The notes beneath the pieces are model-generated. The model worked only from the letters and a program-made list of their open reading frames with translations, was not told the DNA's origin and ran no database searches. Shown here in pieces: positions 13,334 to 25,200 of a stretch of 64,000 nt of DNA (position 1 is its first letter; every line of letters starts with the position of its first letter). The DNA is from Dendrocalamus latiflorus (lineage: Eukaryota; Streptophyta; Magnoliopsida; Poales; Poaceae): the NCBI GenBank assembly GCA_017311315.1, contig CM029634.1:25523339-25587338 (forward strand), given 5' to 3'. The position numbers were made by a program, and so were the translations under genes.

Positions 13334-13600
13334 GTTTTGAGTGAGCTCAAGACCGCGGTAAACCGCACAAGGCGAGTCAATACTTTGATCATATTGAACC
13401 TATATTTTTGCAAATTTACTTTTTTAAAAAAATTATCAAATTTCATGTTGTTTTTTCATATGCAAATATATGTTTGTTTTAAGATTCTAGTTATATGCCC
13501 ATTATTCAACTTGTTAGTATTACACCTCCTTTGAAACATTTGAATATTTGAGCATTGTCACCCTAGCAAAATTATAATAGTAAAACTTTCCAAAAAAAGG

Positions 13601-14118
13601 TCTATAATTATACACCATTATTAGCACTACTTAGATACTCGGGGCACCAAAATGCCCCAATCATCACTTTTAATCACGAGAAACTGATTTGGGAAGACAT
13701 GGTGGAAATGACTAGTATATTTTGACATGATTATTTTATGCTCCCAAAAACCCCCCAACTTACTTAAATATCTGGGCAGATGGTATGGGGGCTGGTATGT
13801 GGTGCAGTAAAAGCACGGTGTGTGGATTATGGTAGAACCACCCAGATACACCAAGGACTGAATCTTGTCATGACCTCCTATGTAAAACAGTACAATCACA
13901 AGTGATACGGGGTCGCCCGATCTTCTCGACGCAGGAGTGGATACTCACGTGTCCTCTCTTGAATCGTAGCGATCCTCCGTTGCCAATGCAAGAACGAACG
14001 CTCTTTAATTCGCAAGATCACACGCGTCGGACTTCACGACCACCAAGCGAAAGCCCTATCGCGCTCCCAATTCCCAACGGAAAGGTTGAACGATCTTAAA
14101 TTGCAAAAACTCATAAAT
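13601..14118 (-). repeat. Retroelement remnant, no gene
   Basis: The reverse strand (13900 to 13620) contains leader-like retroelement sequence. I recognise no coding motif. The stretch forms the left flank of element B; the right flank resumes at 29089. Confidence 0.35.
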
Positions 14119-14123
14119 CTTCT

Positions 14124-16255
14124 TGAGAGACCATGTGGAGGTCACCTCATGGTTGTGATGAGTAATTGACACTTGATCTAGGAAGATTGAGTTTGGTTTT
14201 TGAGGGTTGAGCTGACTCTACAAAGTTGTAAGTCTTAAGAATGGTCGGCAGACTGTTTTACGACCACATTGGTCATGGTCGGAAGCTGGTAGTCAAGTTT
14301 ACGACCACGCTCGAAAGTTGGCTGGAGCATTTACGACTACACTGACGGAGGTCTGAAGCCAGCCGGAAGGATTACGACCACTGCAGGGCAATTTGAACAT
14401 GGTCGAAAGGATTTACGACCACGTTTTCGCTGATCGGAAGCCAGCTGGACCACTAACGACCACGTAGTCGGCAGTCGGGCCACGACCACGTTGGGCAGTT
14501 GGTGGCCTACGACCACGTTGTAGCGAGTTTCGGCGCTCAGGCATGCGACCACGTGGATAGTCGGTAGACTTCAACTATGACCACGTTGAGAAGTCGGCGG
14601 ACTCCGAGCACGTGGTGAAGCGGTCGAACGAGGTCGGCTAGTAGTCGAACGTGGTTGGTTGTAGTCGATATGGGTCGAACGTGGTCGTAGCTCAGTCGGT
14701 TGCGGTCGAACGCGGTCGGACTGGCTTGGGACTCAGTCGTACGTGGTCGGAAGGGCTTCGACCACAGTGAAACTCGGTGTACGTGGTCTGAACGGGGTTC
14801 GACCACGGTGGTAAGCGATGAACGTGGTCGGAAGGTGGTTTGATCACGCGATAAGCGGTCGTAGCTTCTGTTGTCTGGTCGTATGGCTTCCAGAAGCGGT
14901 CATATCAGATGGGAATCGGTCGTAAAGGCTTATGAGGTGGTCGTATACCTTGAGCATTAATGTTTAAGTGATTTCGACCGGTCGTAATGTATGTAAGACT
15001 GTGTGGAGTGTAGTTTGAGTTCTCTTTTCATTGCAATTGGTTGTTACCCTTGTGTTGTGCGGTGCTATGAATGGTTGCTTGTCTGTGATGGTTTGCAGGA
15101 CTCTGAGACTAGTCGTGGTGAGGCATGGATGGTCGAGACTAGGCACGGGGGTGCTGAGGTCGTGAGCGGCCGGGAGATGCCAAAGACGATGAGGTCTGTG
15201 AGGTGGTTGCAAGCGTGATCGGCAAGGTAGGAGGAAGCTTCTGGGAAGGCAGCGGAGTGGCATTTTGGAGAAATGCGGAAAGCTGCAAAGGGAAGCTGTG
15301 TCTCTGCCAATGCACAGGAGTTGTTGGCGCTAAAGGGCAAAGCAGTGGAGCCGTTGGGTTTAATGGGTAAAGCACTGGAAGCTTGTTCTCGCCAGTGGGT
15401 AAAGCGAGTGGGAAAACCCGGTGTTAGGTGGGGGTTTACGGGTTCCCCCCAGTAGCAGAAGTCTATAAATAGAAAGGGTAGAGCTCGGGTGCTCGGTGAG
15501 GTTGTTCCCGAGTCACTCTGAACTTTTTCGTCTCTATTTGTGTGAGTTACCTCAGGGTAGAGCACGGTTGCTCTTGTACCTCCGATGGAGTGGCTGTAGA
15601 AACCTCCATGATCAATCATTCATCTCTCTTCCTCAAAGTTGACTTCTGTCGTTATGAGATGTTGTGATTATTTTGTTTGCGATATGTTTTGAGAGCTTGC
15701 TCTTCATGCTACCCTCTTCTCTCTTCTCTTCTGTGTGAGTCTGTGTTTGCTTTGGTGTGCTTCTTGTTGCTCAGAACTGAGAATTTGTCTCAAGGCCTTT
15801 TGGCCAAGTACTTTCTCGAGAGCAAAGGTCGTTTCAGAGAAGTCTGTCTTGCCATGGTCTTGCGCCTCAAAGTGTTATGTTTTTGTGCTCGAGCGTGTCT
15901 CTCTAGTCGACCATAGCAAAGACTTTGGATTTCCTTGATTGTCTCGCTTCCAGAGGTCTGTTTCTTTCAGTACCTCCGGTTTCAGGACCAAAAGACCAGA
16001 GAGTCTCAAGTTACTCGGAAATCTGGCAAACGAGTCCTTCTCTGTTCTTGTTTCGACCACTCAGTATTCTTTGTTTAAGTTCTTTTGTCGGTTCGGGCAA
16101 AGGTTTCGACCACATGGTATTCGACCACCAGTTGGCTTACGACCATGTGTGTTCGACCTGAGAAGCCATCTCTTTCGACTGATTTGTTGTGTGTGTACTT
16201 GGGAAGTGTTCGAAGGCACCATTCACCCCCCCTCTGTTGCTATTTCTGTCCTACA
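14124..16255 (+). repeat. 5' LTR of element B (2132 bp)
   Basis: It starts TGAGAGACC and ends GTCCTACA directly before the primer site. The upstream part (about 14240-14960) is packed with CGACCAC and GTGGTCG words in both orientations. A TATA box (TATAAATAG) lies at 15464-15472, so transcription should begin about 30 bp downstream. The last 100 bp contain TTCGACCAC repeats and a poly-C tract. Open frames inside it are duplicated in the 3' LTR and show no protein motifs. Confidence 0.95.
15464..15472 (+). promoter_or_regulatory. TATA box of the element B LTR
   Basis: TATAAATAG follows a G/C-rich stretch and precedes an open leader. The same sequence is conserved at 28289-28297 in the 3' LTR. 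It is the best candidate for the core promoter of the retrotransposon transcript. Confidence 0.7.
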
Positions 16256-16257
16256 AT

Positions 16258-16269
16258 TGGTATCAGAGC
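16258..16269 (+). promoter_or_regulatory. Primer binding site (initiator tRNA-Met type)
   Basis: TGGTATCAGAGC starts two bases after the LTR end. It matches the primer site of most plant Ty1/copia elements, which pair with the 3' end of initiator tRNA-Met. The same motif marks the LTR end of element D at 58262-58273. Confidence 0.92.
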
Positions 16270-16311
16270 CGGTTAGCTCTAATTAATAGATCTTAACCGG
16301 TCTCTAGAGCC

Positions 16312-18547
16312 ATGGCGACGGACAAGTACTCCACCAAGCCGCCCGTTTTCGATGGCATCGATTACCCCTTCTGGAAGAGCTGAATGGAGACATACATCCA
16401 GGCTCAGGGGTACGCCATCTGGCGGAAGGTGAAGGTGCGATATGTTGTTCCTGCCGATGAGAACATCAACGTGGCAAACATGCCCGATGTTGAGGTAAAT
16501 ACGAAGGCAAGGAACATCATTATCCAGGGCTTGAGCAGAAGCGAATTCGATCGCATCTCTCACCTGTCGTCCGCCTATGATATCTGGGTGACCCTCGACG
16601 CATACCATGAGGGCACCACCCAGATTAAGACGGTTTGACAGGACCAGTTCAAGCGCGAATACAACAAATTCGAGATGCTTGCTGGTGAGTCCCTGGATGA
16701 GTGCTTTTCGCGATTTCACAAAATCTTGAGCAACCTCCGAGCGGTCGGTCTCACATACCCCGACTCGGACAACGCTCGTCAGATGCTCGCGGCACTCGAT
16801 CTGCGTGTTTGGGAGATGAAAGTGACCACCATCAAAGACACGACAGACCTCTCGACCCTGACTCTTGACGCGCTGTACTCGCGCTTCAAGACTCACGAGA
16901 TTGACGTTGTCTCTCGTCGGTCGAAGTCACAGTCGATGGCCTTGGTCACCGATCCTGTTTTGTCTTCTGGTCCTTCTTCTGATTCGCTTTGCGGTTTCTC
17001 CCTAGCTGCTCTCTGTGACGTAACTGATGATCAGTTAGAGCAGCTAGAGGATGAACAGCTGGCCCCCCTAGCTCGGAAGTTCTCCCATGCTTACAAGAGG
17101 AGGAGGGACAGAAAGAGAGGTGAACCAGTCATCTGCTTCGAGTGTGGTGGCCCCAACCACATTCGGGCAAACTGCCCTAAGCTGGAGAAGGGCAAGAACG
17201 ACTACGGTGGTTCGGGCAAGAACGACTACACCGACAAGAACCACAACAAGAAGACTCCAGCTCAGACGCCGGGAAAGAAGAAGTTCCGCAACTTCGGCAA
17301 AGCCAAGAAGCTCTTCCACCGCGTCCTCACCGCCTTCGACGACCTCGACCTCAGCGAGGTGGAGGGATGGAGCGACGACGACGGGACAGGTGACCAAGAG
17401 CCCAAGGATGGCGGCGACGACTTCTCTGGCATGTGCTTCATGGCCCTCGAGGGCGAACTCAGCGACAGCGAGCTGTACTCCGACTCGGACGAGGTATGTC
17501 CCACCTACGACCAGCTCAATCATGCTTTTCTTAAGCTAGGAGGTTTTCAAGCTAGAGCTAAGGCTAGGTGTGCTGAGTTAGAGAAGGAAATAGATAGACT
17601 GTCACTAGAGATCATTGCTCTTACATCTGCTCCCTCTAGTGATGATTGTGATACATGCTCTGCTTTGCTGGTTGATATGAAGAAATTAAGGACCTCGCAT
17701 GATAGTTTGTCCTCTGAGCTCGATATTGTTAAGGTGGAGAATGTTAGTCTGCTTGCTGAGCTTGAAATGAGTAGAGTAGCGCCTATTTCATCTACTGTTG
17801 TTGAGACTACTTCTTGCACCTCATGTGAGGATAAGGACAATGCTTTTAGAGGTCATTATACCATGCTTCTTGATCTGCCTGAATCATGTGAAAATTGCAA
17901 TAATTTGAAGTTGAATCTAGAGAAGGCAGATCATAAAATTTCTAAGTTGTATGCTTGGTTGTGTGAGCCAGTTGCGTCATGCTCGAACTGTCCTAGATTA
18001 ACTGCTGAACTTGAATCTGTTTCCAAGCAGTTTCAAGAAACGATTGACCACAATAAGAAATTGGCTAATTATGCTTCTAAGGACCCTGTTAGCTCACCAT
18101 GCAAAAATTGTGATAAACTAAAAATTGACTTGATTGCATTTGAAGAAAAGTGTGTGAAGCTAACTAAGGACTTACTAGAGAAGTCACAATCTTGTTGTGA
18201 TGTGATTGCTGAAGAGGGGGAGAAGCCCCAGGGTAAGGTTGAGACGCTTAGCGACGTGAACCAAACTGCTAGCAGTAGGACTGTCCCTTCCAAGTCAGCT
18301 GTGCGTGCACAAGCCATTCTTACCTCTGCTGCTGGTTCTTCATCTGCTCCCTTACCTACTGATGTTCCCTCTTCCCCTGCTCTTCTTGCACCTCTCTCTC
18401 TTTCAGGAGTGTCAGTATCTTATGAACACTCTCGAGAGATTTGTAGGCGGCAAGAAGAAGCTTAATCTTATTCTAGACCAATCCAAGATCTGCAAGTTCA
18501 ATCAAGGTCTAGGATATGATTTCTATGAGGATATGAGGAAGCATCCT
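16312..18547 (+). pseudogene. Sirevirus gag, first part (element B)
   Basis: The start codon at 16312 lies 42 bases after the primer site and opens MATDKYSTKPPVFDGIDYPF, a typical copia Gag start. TGA stops at 16381 and 16636 interrupt an otherwise continuous frame; both look like CGA-to-TGA changes. The capsid-like region runs to about 17040. A zinc knuckle (CFECGGPNHIRANC) lies near 17137-17178. An acidic region follows. A long coiled-coil region (about 17510-18230) has five spaced CxxC pairs. A one-base frameshift near 18390-18430 moves the frame, and the CACTA element then interrupts it at 18548. GC content and codon choice change sharply near 17515, from GC-rich to AT-rich. It is non-functional as it stands. 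Confidence 0.9.
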
Positions 18548-18840
18548 CACTACAACAAAACATCCGTGGGGAGACATCATATTTGTAGGTTAGAGACGTT
18601 TTGTTTCGTCTCCCACAGACAACTGAGGCGCTTTTATAAAGCGTCATAGAAACGTCTCTACATGAACCGTCTCAAAAATATAGAGACGCTATCTAAGGCG
18701 TGTCTATATTATTTGAGACGTTCATTAGAGACATCTGCACTGTATCCCTATAAAGTTAGAGACGCTTTTATAAAAACGGCTGCACCACGTCTCAATTAAT
18801 ATAGGCACGTGCGTTGAGACGTTATGTGACGTCTTAAGAT

Positions 18841-20050
18841 GTCCTATGTAGTATGTATTTTTATTTTGATTGGTATATATTTTCTTCTATACACACAAAT
18901 ACGTATCCGTATGAGAATATAGTATTCCATATATTTATTATATATACATGTATATATAATAATTTTATAGGTAGCACCATAATATTGAGTACATATTTTA
19001 TAAAATATAAGGAATGGGCGTAGCACAACAGATATACTGTTATAAGAAAAGCAAACCAACTACAACTGGAACCAAGCCACACCCTGGGCAAACCATTGGC
19101 AATTGACAAATTCGTAACCATTACACCCTCCAAACCCCAAAGAAGTTTACATAAGAGAGGTTTACAAATAATTATAGCATCCATTTAAATCAACAGAGTT
19201 CACAACTAAATAAAAATCTAATATGCGATAAACACATGTCGGTAAAACATCCTCCAATTTGACACACATCTTTTTTTAAACTGCTATAATAAATCATCAG
19301 GTCTATTTCTTCAATCAGAAAATTGTGCATCAGGTCTTCCAATCTGCATTTCTTTTCATAGTCCTCCATATCCTGCAAACATAGCAATATTAACAACAAA
19401 ATATCATATATGAGCAATCATGAAAAATCTTACGATACAAGTTCAGTTAATTAAACTAGAAGTGGCATACCTAGCAAGTAGAACGTTTAGGCTTTTTTTA
19501 CCTAAAGCAATAGATATTATATGAGTAACAAGACACAAATATTTCTGGTAGGAAAATTATTCTTGTAGTTCAAAGAATTGATCTTACGTAGAACCGTGGC
19601 CAAGCAACAACACAACCAATTGCATCCTTTACCGTACATTATTTTTCAAATGGTCTAGGCAGCCTCTCATCACCAATATTTGTAACACCATGAATAACCA
19701 CCCCATAATATTCATCTCTAAGCTTCCAATGCTTGCTTGCTGCAATTCAAATTTAGTTTTGTTATATAAATTGTGAGATCGGGCACACTCTCAAACACAA
19801 GGAGATCCACATAAGCTAACACTGACATCTAACCTAACAGCGCATTGATGCTCATCAATCTAACACAAATAACTACAAAGCAAGGACTGGCAACAATAAG
19901 GCTAACATTACAGTCAATGCCCAAACAGATCACACTGATCAATTCTGAAATTGCTAAACCATTGCCAACAGAACACAAATCACAATCACAAATTAACATT
20001 CACAATGCAATGGTAATTGTCAGTTAACAGAGTAAGCAATTATCGTGAAC
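18841..20050. other. AT-rich interior of the CACTA element
   Basis: No gene that I can support. A short minus-strand frame (19190-19417) encodes a charged helix-like peptide (DMEDYEKKCRLEDL) that could be a captured exon, but I cannot name a family. Confidence 0.4.
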
Positions 20051-20055
20051 AGTAA

Positions 20056-20900
20056 TTAAGAAAAGCACAAAAGAGGATTTGGAGGTAAACCGAGCAGCAT
20101 AACAGTAGTCGGGGAAGCAGGGCAGAGGGTGAGATCGTCGGTGAAGTGGTGGCCGGCGGCGGAAGGAATCGGTGATGCAGAGGTGATCGGAGACAGGCGG
20201 CGGCCGATTGGGGTTGAAGAAGATCCGGCGATGAAGATCAGCTGGGGCGGCGCTGATGAAGGCGGCGGCCGGTGAAAGGAGTAGTGGCGCAGAGGGGAGA
20301 GCTGCCGGAGGGAGTTGAGGTAGAGGAGAGGAAGCCGGAGACCAGAGAGCAAGGCGGCGGCCGGTGAGGAAGAGAGGCGGGTGGAGAAGGCGGAGAAGGG
20401 AGGTGCTGGTGGCGCGGTGGCGAGCCGGAGCTGGCGAGGTGGACTGCGGCGGCAGAGTGAGGATTTGGGCGGAGGCGGCGCTTGGTGGTGCACCCAGGTG
20501 CGTGGAGAAGCGGAGGGTGGAGAAGAAGGGGGTGGAGAGGAGAAGGGGCTGCGGCAGTAGAGAAGGAGAGGAAGGGGCGGCCGGCGGTGGAGACGGGAGG
20601 CGGAGCTTGGTGGCGCGGTGGAGAAGGGAGGCGGCCGGAGACTGAGGAGGAGGGGGAGAAGCAAAGAGGCGCTCGCCGGCGGCCGGGCGTGGAGAAGAAG
20701 GAGGGAGAGCAGGGGGAGGCGAAGGGCAGAAAGAAGACCGGGCTCAAGTTCTCCCCTGGCGGCGGCTGATGGAAAAGAAGATGGGGATTTTCCATTTTGC
20801 AGATTAGCCCTCAGAATTTCTAGGGTTTACAAAGAAGTCCTTCTCAAATTGATTTCTTCTGTTCTAGCCCTCCGGGAGTCCAGTTTCAGCGCGGTTTGAT
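20056..20900 (-). other. GC-rich block in the CACTA element, possibly a captured gene 5' end
   Basis: On the minus strand an AAACCCTAGAAATTC-type leader (about 20830) precedes an ATG at 20795 and a Pro/Ser-rich, low-complexity open frame. Long frames are open in several phases on both strands, which is what GGC/CCG-rich sequence produces by chance. The layout resembles the start of a rice gene captured by a transposon, but no domain is visible, so I do not call a protein. Confidence 0.35.
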
Positions 20901-21520
20901 CCTACGCATCCGTGACAATGCGCACATCGGTACAGAGCAGTCCCGAAAGTCCAGAATTGTCGTTTATGCGCTTCGATCGCGCCGCTCTACTGAAAAATAC
21001 AGAAAAATGTAAAATAGTCCATTTCGAGCAATTAAATATAGGAAAACTATGTAAATGATGATAAATGGTCTTGAAATACGAAAAATAATGGGGTAAAATG
21101 ACGATTAAATATATGCAAATATGACTCATATCACACATACCTTATTAGTTCCAAGGTCATGTGCCGTAGTTGATTCCTTGTACCCCTGAATAGCTTTAGA
21201 CCTTTTGGCAGAGCTTTGAGATTGATATTTTTTATGTTTTATATATATACCGTTACTTACACCATTTTGTTTTTTTAATATTCTTATATGGAGATAATAG
21301 ATAAGACGTCTCAAATGATAAATAAGACATCTAAAATTTCGTCTCTATACATGAGACGTACTCCAAAACGTCTCAGCAGCCGTTTTAATAGAATTTAATA
21401 GCGTGCAACCCTTTAGAGCGTCTCAAACTGCGTCTCTATTTCAATTGTGGTTCTAAAAAGAGAGACAATGTTCAAAGCGTCTTAAACAAAACGTCTTAAT
21501 ATGTTCATTTTGTTGTAGTG

Positions 21521-22228
21521 CCTCCTGCTATTCTCCGACCCATAGTAGGAGGTGCGATCGAGGTTGAGCCCAGGTCTGATGAGGTCAAATTCAAATCAGC
21601 GGGCTTTGTCCAAGGGATCTCTGACAGCAAGGTGAGTCCACCTGCTACTTCGGCTTCTCAGAAGCCGAAGCCCTCGCGTGCTACTTCTACCTCTTCGAAG
21701 GTGAGGTACCACTGCACCTTCTGTCAGAAGGATGGACACACAGTCGATCGATGTTTCAGGCGCGCCAGGATTGCGCGAAGAGACCGTGCAGAGGCACTTA
21801 GGCGTATTCAGGGTCAGCCCCAGATCCTGAGTGCACCTAAGACTAGCACGAGGTCCAGGTTTGCTTCTGACGGGTTTGGGCAGCATCAAGGACTTGGTTT
21901 TTCTGAGTCTTCTGGTTTTCGTCCTCATGCTGCTCCGGGTCGTGACTTCCGCCGTCCTGAGGGTACATCTCATTTCCCCCGTCGAGACAGTTACCCACGG
22001 CGTGATCAGCATGTTGCCGGTGTTCCGACTCGCTCTCCCGTAGCAGTCGGACCCCGCAACAGCTTCAGGTCTGCTCATAGACCATCTGCTTCTTTGAGTC
22101 ACGGAGAGCGTAGGGTAGATAGAGGTCAGTCGTGCTTGACTACTTCATCTGCTCCACGTGTTACTCAGTATTGGGTGCCAAAATCACTCTTGATTTACCC
22201 CAGTACTGAGACTTTACTCTCTGTTTGA
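21521..22228 (+). pseudogene. Sirevirus gag/pol, continuation after the CACTA insertion (element B)
   Basis: The frame in use just before the CACTA element resumes here: element plus one duplicated CCT is 2976 bp, an exact multiple of three. The segment encodes a second CCHC zinc knuckle (CTFCQKDGHTVDRC, near 21716-21757) and then an Arg/Ser/Pro-rich linker towards protease. It ends at TGA 22226-22228. Protease is read in another frame, so a frameshift lies close to 22215. Two knuckles in one polyprotein are notable. Confidence 0.85.
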
Positions 22229-25200
22229 CTCAGGTTCGCCGGGTAGGGAAGGAGAAGGTTTGGCTTGTAGACTCCGGTTGTTCTCGTCATATGACCGGAG
22301 ACTCCCGTTGGTTCTCCTCCCTAGCCCGCGCTCCAGGTGATGAGACGATCACCTTCGGAGACGCTTCGTCTGGGCGCGTCATCGCCAAAGGTACTGTGCG
22401 TATTAATGCTTCTTTTATTCTTAAGGATGTTGCCTTGGTTAGTAAGCTGCAGTATAATTTGTTTTCCGTTTCTCAGCTTACCGATGACGGTTTCGAGGTG
22501 AGCTTCAAGAAAAACGCTTGCAAAATTCTTGATTTTTCGGGTAGTCTGGTTTGCGGGATTTCTCGTTGTGGGAGGATCTTTCGTGCTGATTTTTCTGATT
22601 CTTCTGGTGATCCTCTCCGGTGTTTGGTTGCCTCAGAGTCCCATGATTTGACCTTCTGGCATAGGAGACTTGGTCATATTGGATTTGACCATTTGACCCG
22701 AGTTAGCGGCCACGACCTCATTCGTGGTCTGTCGAAGCTCAAAATGGTAAAAGATCTTGTTTGCGCTCCATGCCGGCACGGCAAGATGATTGCCGCGTCA
22801 CATCCTCCGGTCACTGTGACCATGACTGATGCACCGGGACAGCTGCTCCATATGGACACTATTGGACCAGCTCGAGTGCAGTCAGTCGGAGGGAAGTGGT
22901 ATGTTCTTGTTGTGGTCGATGACTATTCGAGATTTTCTTGGGTGTTTTCCTTAGCCTCGAAGGATGAGACATTCTCACATTTTCGAGGTCTTTTCGGTAG
23001 GCTTTCTGTTGAGCTCCCGGGTGCCTTACGAGCGATCCACAGTGACAATGGCACGGAGTTCAAGAATTTCTATTTTGAGAGTTTCTGTGGTGAGACAGGT
23101 GTAGAGCACCAGTTCTCTTCTCCTCACGTCCCAGAACAAAATGGCGTTGTGGAGAGGAAGAACCGTACCTTGGTCGAGATGGCCAGGACGATGCTTGATG
23201 AGTACTCTACACCGTGGAAGTTTTGGGCTGAGGCTATAGCTACCGCGTGCCATGTCTCAAATCGAGTATTTCTTAGGGCACACTTGCACCACACTTCTTA
23301 TGAGTTGAGATACGAGCGAAAGCCCAGCGTCTCTCATTTTCGTGTTTTTGGTTGCAAGTGCTTTATTCTGAAGTCCGGAAACCTAGACAAGTTCGAGTCA
23401 CGTTCTTGTGATGGTATCTTTCTAGGTTACTCGCCTTCTTCGCGGGCTTATAGGGTTTGGAACTGCGAGTCTAGTAAAATGGTAGAGACCTGTGAGGTGA
23501 CCTTCGATGAGGCCAGTCCGGGGACTAGGCCCGATATCTCAGGTTCTTTAGAGCAGTCCGAGCCCATCTTCGTGGATGATGAGGATGATGGAGATGAGGG
23601 TTGTCTACCCGATCCAGTCCCTCATCCACCCGTTGAGGTGCCGTCTTCCACCGCACCCCGAGGCGATCAGCCCTTGCCTTCTGCGTCTTCTGGGCGTCTT
23701 CTGGAGCTAGTGGTTCTGTTCCTACCTCTTCTGCTCATGAGGTAGAGGCCACTTCTTCATCTCATCCAGGACCTCCTAGACATGTTCAAAAAGCTCATCC
23801 TTCAGAGCAGATTATTGGAGACCTTTTCGAGCGAGTGACTCGCTCAAAATCTGGCTTATCTCAATTCTGTCTCCATTCTGCTTTCATTGCCTCCCTTGAG
23901 CCCAAAGATGTTTCTCATGCTCTATCTGATGAGTCTTGGGTCAATGCCATGCATGAGGAGCTAGAAAACTTCAAGAGGAATAAGGTCTGGTCGCTTGTCG
24001 AGCCCCCACGAGGTCACAATATCATTGGGACTAAGTGGGTGTTTAAGAACAAGCAGAGTGAGGATGGTGTGGTTATTCGAAACAAGACTAGACTGGTAGC
24101 TCAGGGGTTCTCCCAGGTTGAGGGTCTAGATTTCGAGGAGACCTTTGCCCCTGTAGCTCGTCTTGAGGCCATTAGAATCCTGCTTGCCTTTGCAGCTTCT
24201 AAGGGTTTCAAGCTTTACCAGATGGACGTCAAGAGTGCCTTTCTCAATGGCTTTATTGAGGAAGAGGTCTACGTCCGACAGCCTCCTGGTTTCGAAAACC
24301 CTAAATACCCAAACCATGTCTTCAAGCTTTCCAAAGCTTTGTGTGGATTTAAGCAAGCCCCTAGAGCTTGGTATGAGAGGCTTAAGTCCTACTTGTTAAG
24401 TCATGGTTTTGAGATGGGTAAAGTTGACAAGACCTTGTTCATCCGCCGTCATGGCAATGACCTTCTGCTCGTCCAGATCTATGTCGATGACATCATCTTT
24501 GGCGGCTCTTCCCATACTCTGGTTTCACAGTTCTCGGATGTCATGAGCACCGAGTTTGAGACGAGTATGATGGGCGAGTTGACCTTCTTCCTTGGCTTCC
24601 AAATAAAACAGACTCGGGAGGGTACATTTCTTCATCAGGGAAAGTACACTCGTGACCTCCTGAGACGCTTCGACATGAGTGATGGTAAGCCGGTGTCAAC
24701 TCCGATGGCTTCTACAGCCTATCTTGACCCAGATGAGGATGGCGAGTCAGTTGATCAGAAAGAATATAGAAGTATGATCGGATGCAGACTTTGCTGGCTG
24801 TAGGATAGATAGGAAGAGCACTTCTGGCACTTGCCAATTTATTGGCACTTCTCTCGTTTCTTGGTCTTCGAGGAAGCAGTCCGGTGTCGCGCAGTCCACC
24901 GCAGAGGCCGAGTACGTTGCTGCAGCCAGTTGCTGTAGCCAAGTGCTTTGGATGGCTTCGACCCTGCGGGACTTTGGGTTAGTCATAGACAGTGTTCCAC
25001 TCTTTTGTGATAACACTTCTGCGATTAACATTGCTAAGAACCCAGTGCAGCATTCTCGGACCAAGCATATTGATATTTGCTTTCACTTCCTTAGAGACCA
25101 TGTAGAGAAGGGCGATATAGTGCTCTAGTTTGTGGAGAGTGACCACCAGTTGGCTGACATCTTTACCAAGCCATTGGATAGCTCTAGGTTTTCAGCTCTG

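Larger units (their letters stand above)
10793..13600 (+). repeat. Probable long gypsy-type LTR with GC-rich centre
   Basis: It begins TGTAACATCCTAACTTTC, a start common to long grass gypsy LTRs. It passes through an AT-rich leader, a pyrimidine-rich then GC-rich block (11180-12290) and a tandem GACCAC repeat block, and returns to AT-rich sequence. The GC-rich block has open frames on both strands, but none shows recognisable protein motifs; I read them as composition effects. The overall design matches the solo LTR at 41983-45771. The right end was not found. Confidence 0.45.
18548..21520. mobile_element. Non-autonomous CACTA (En/Spm-type) DNA transposon, 2973 bp
   Basis: The ends are perfect 13-bp inverted repeats, CACTACAACAAAA at 18548-18560 and its complement at 21508-21520. 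They are flanked by the 3-bp duplication CCT (18545-18547 and 21521-21523), as expected of CACTA elements. Subterminal regions (about 18575-18840 and 21300-21500) carry many short GAGACG/CGTCTC repeats in both orientations, the usual transposase-binding landscape. No transposase motif is visible, so it would depend on a related element for movement. It interrupts gag of element B and so is younger than element B. Confidence 0.95.

Noticed and set aside
15065..15619. 184-codon minus-strand frame conserved at 27890-28444
   Set aside because: The conservation is simply the two LTRs of the same element; there is no protein motif.
20056..20795. Long open frames on both strands in the CACTA interior as real proteins
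   Set aside because: Several frames are open at once, the peptides are Pro/Ser/Arg repeats, and the DNA is GGC/CCG-rich; only a tentative captured leader is kept.
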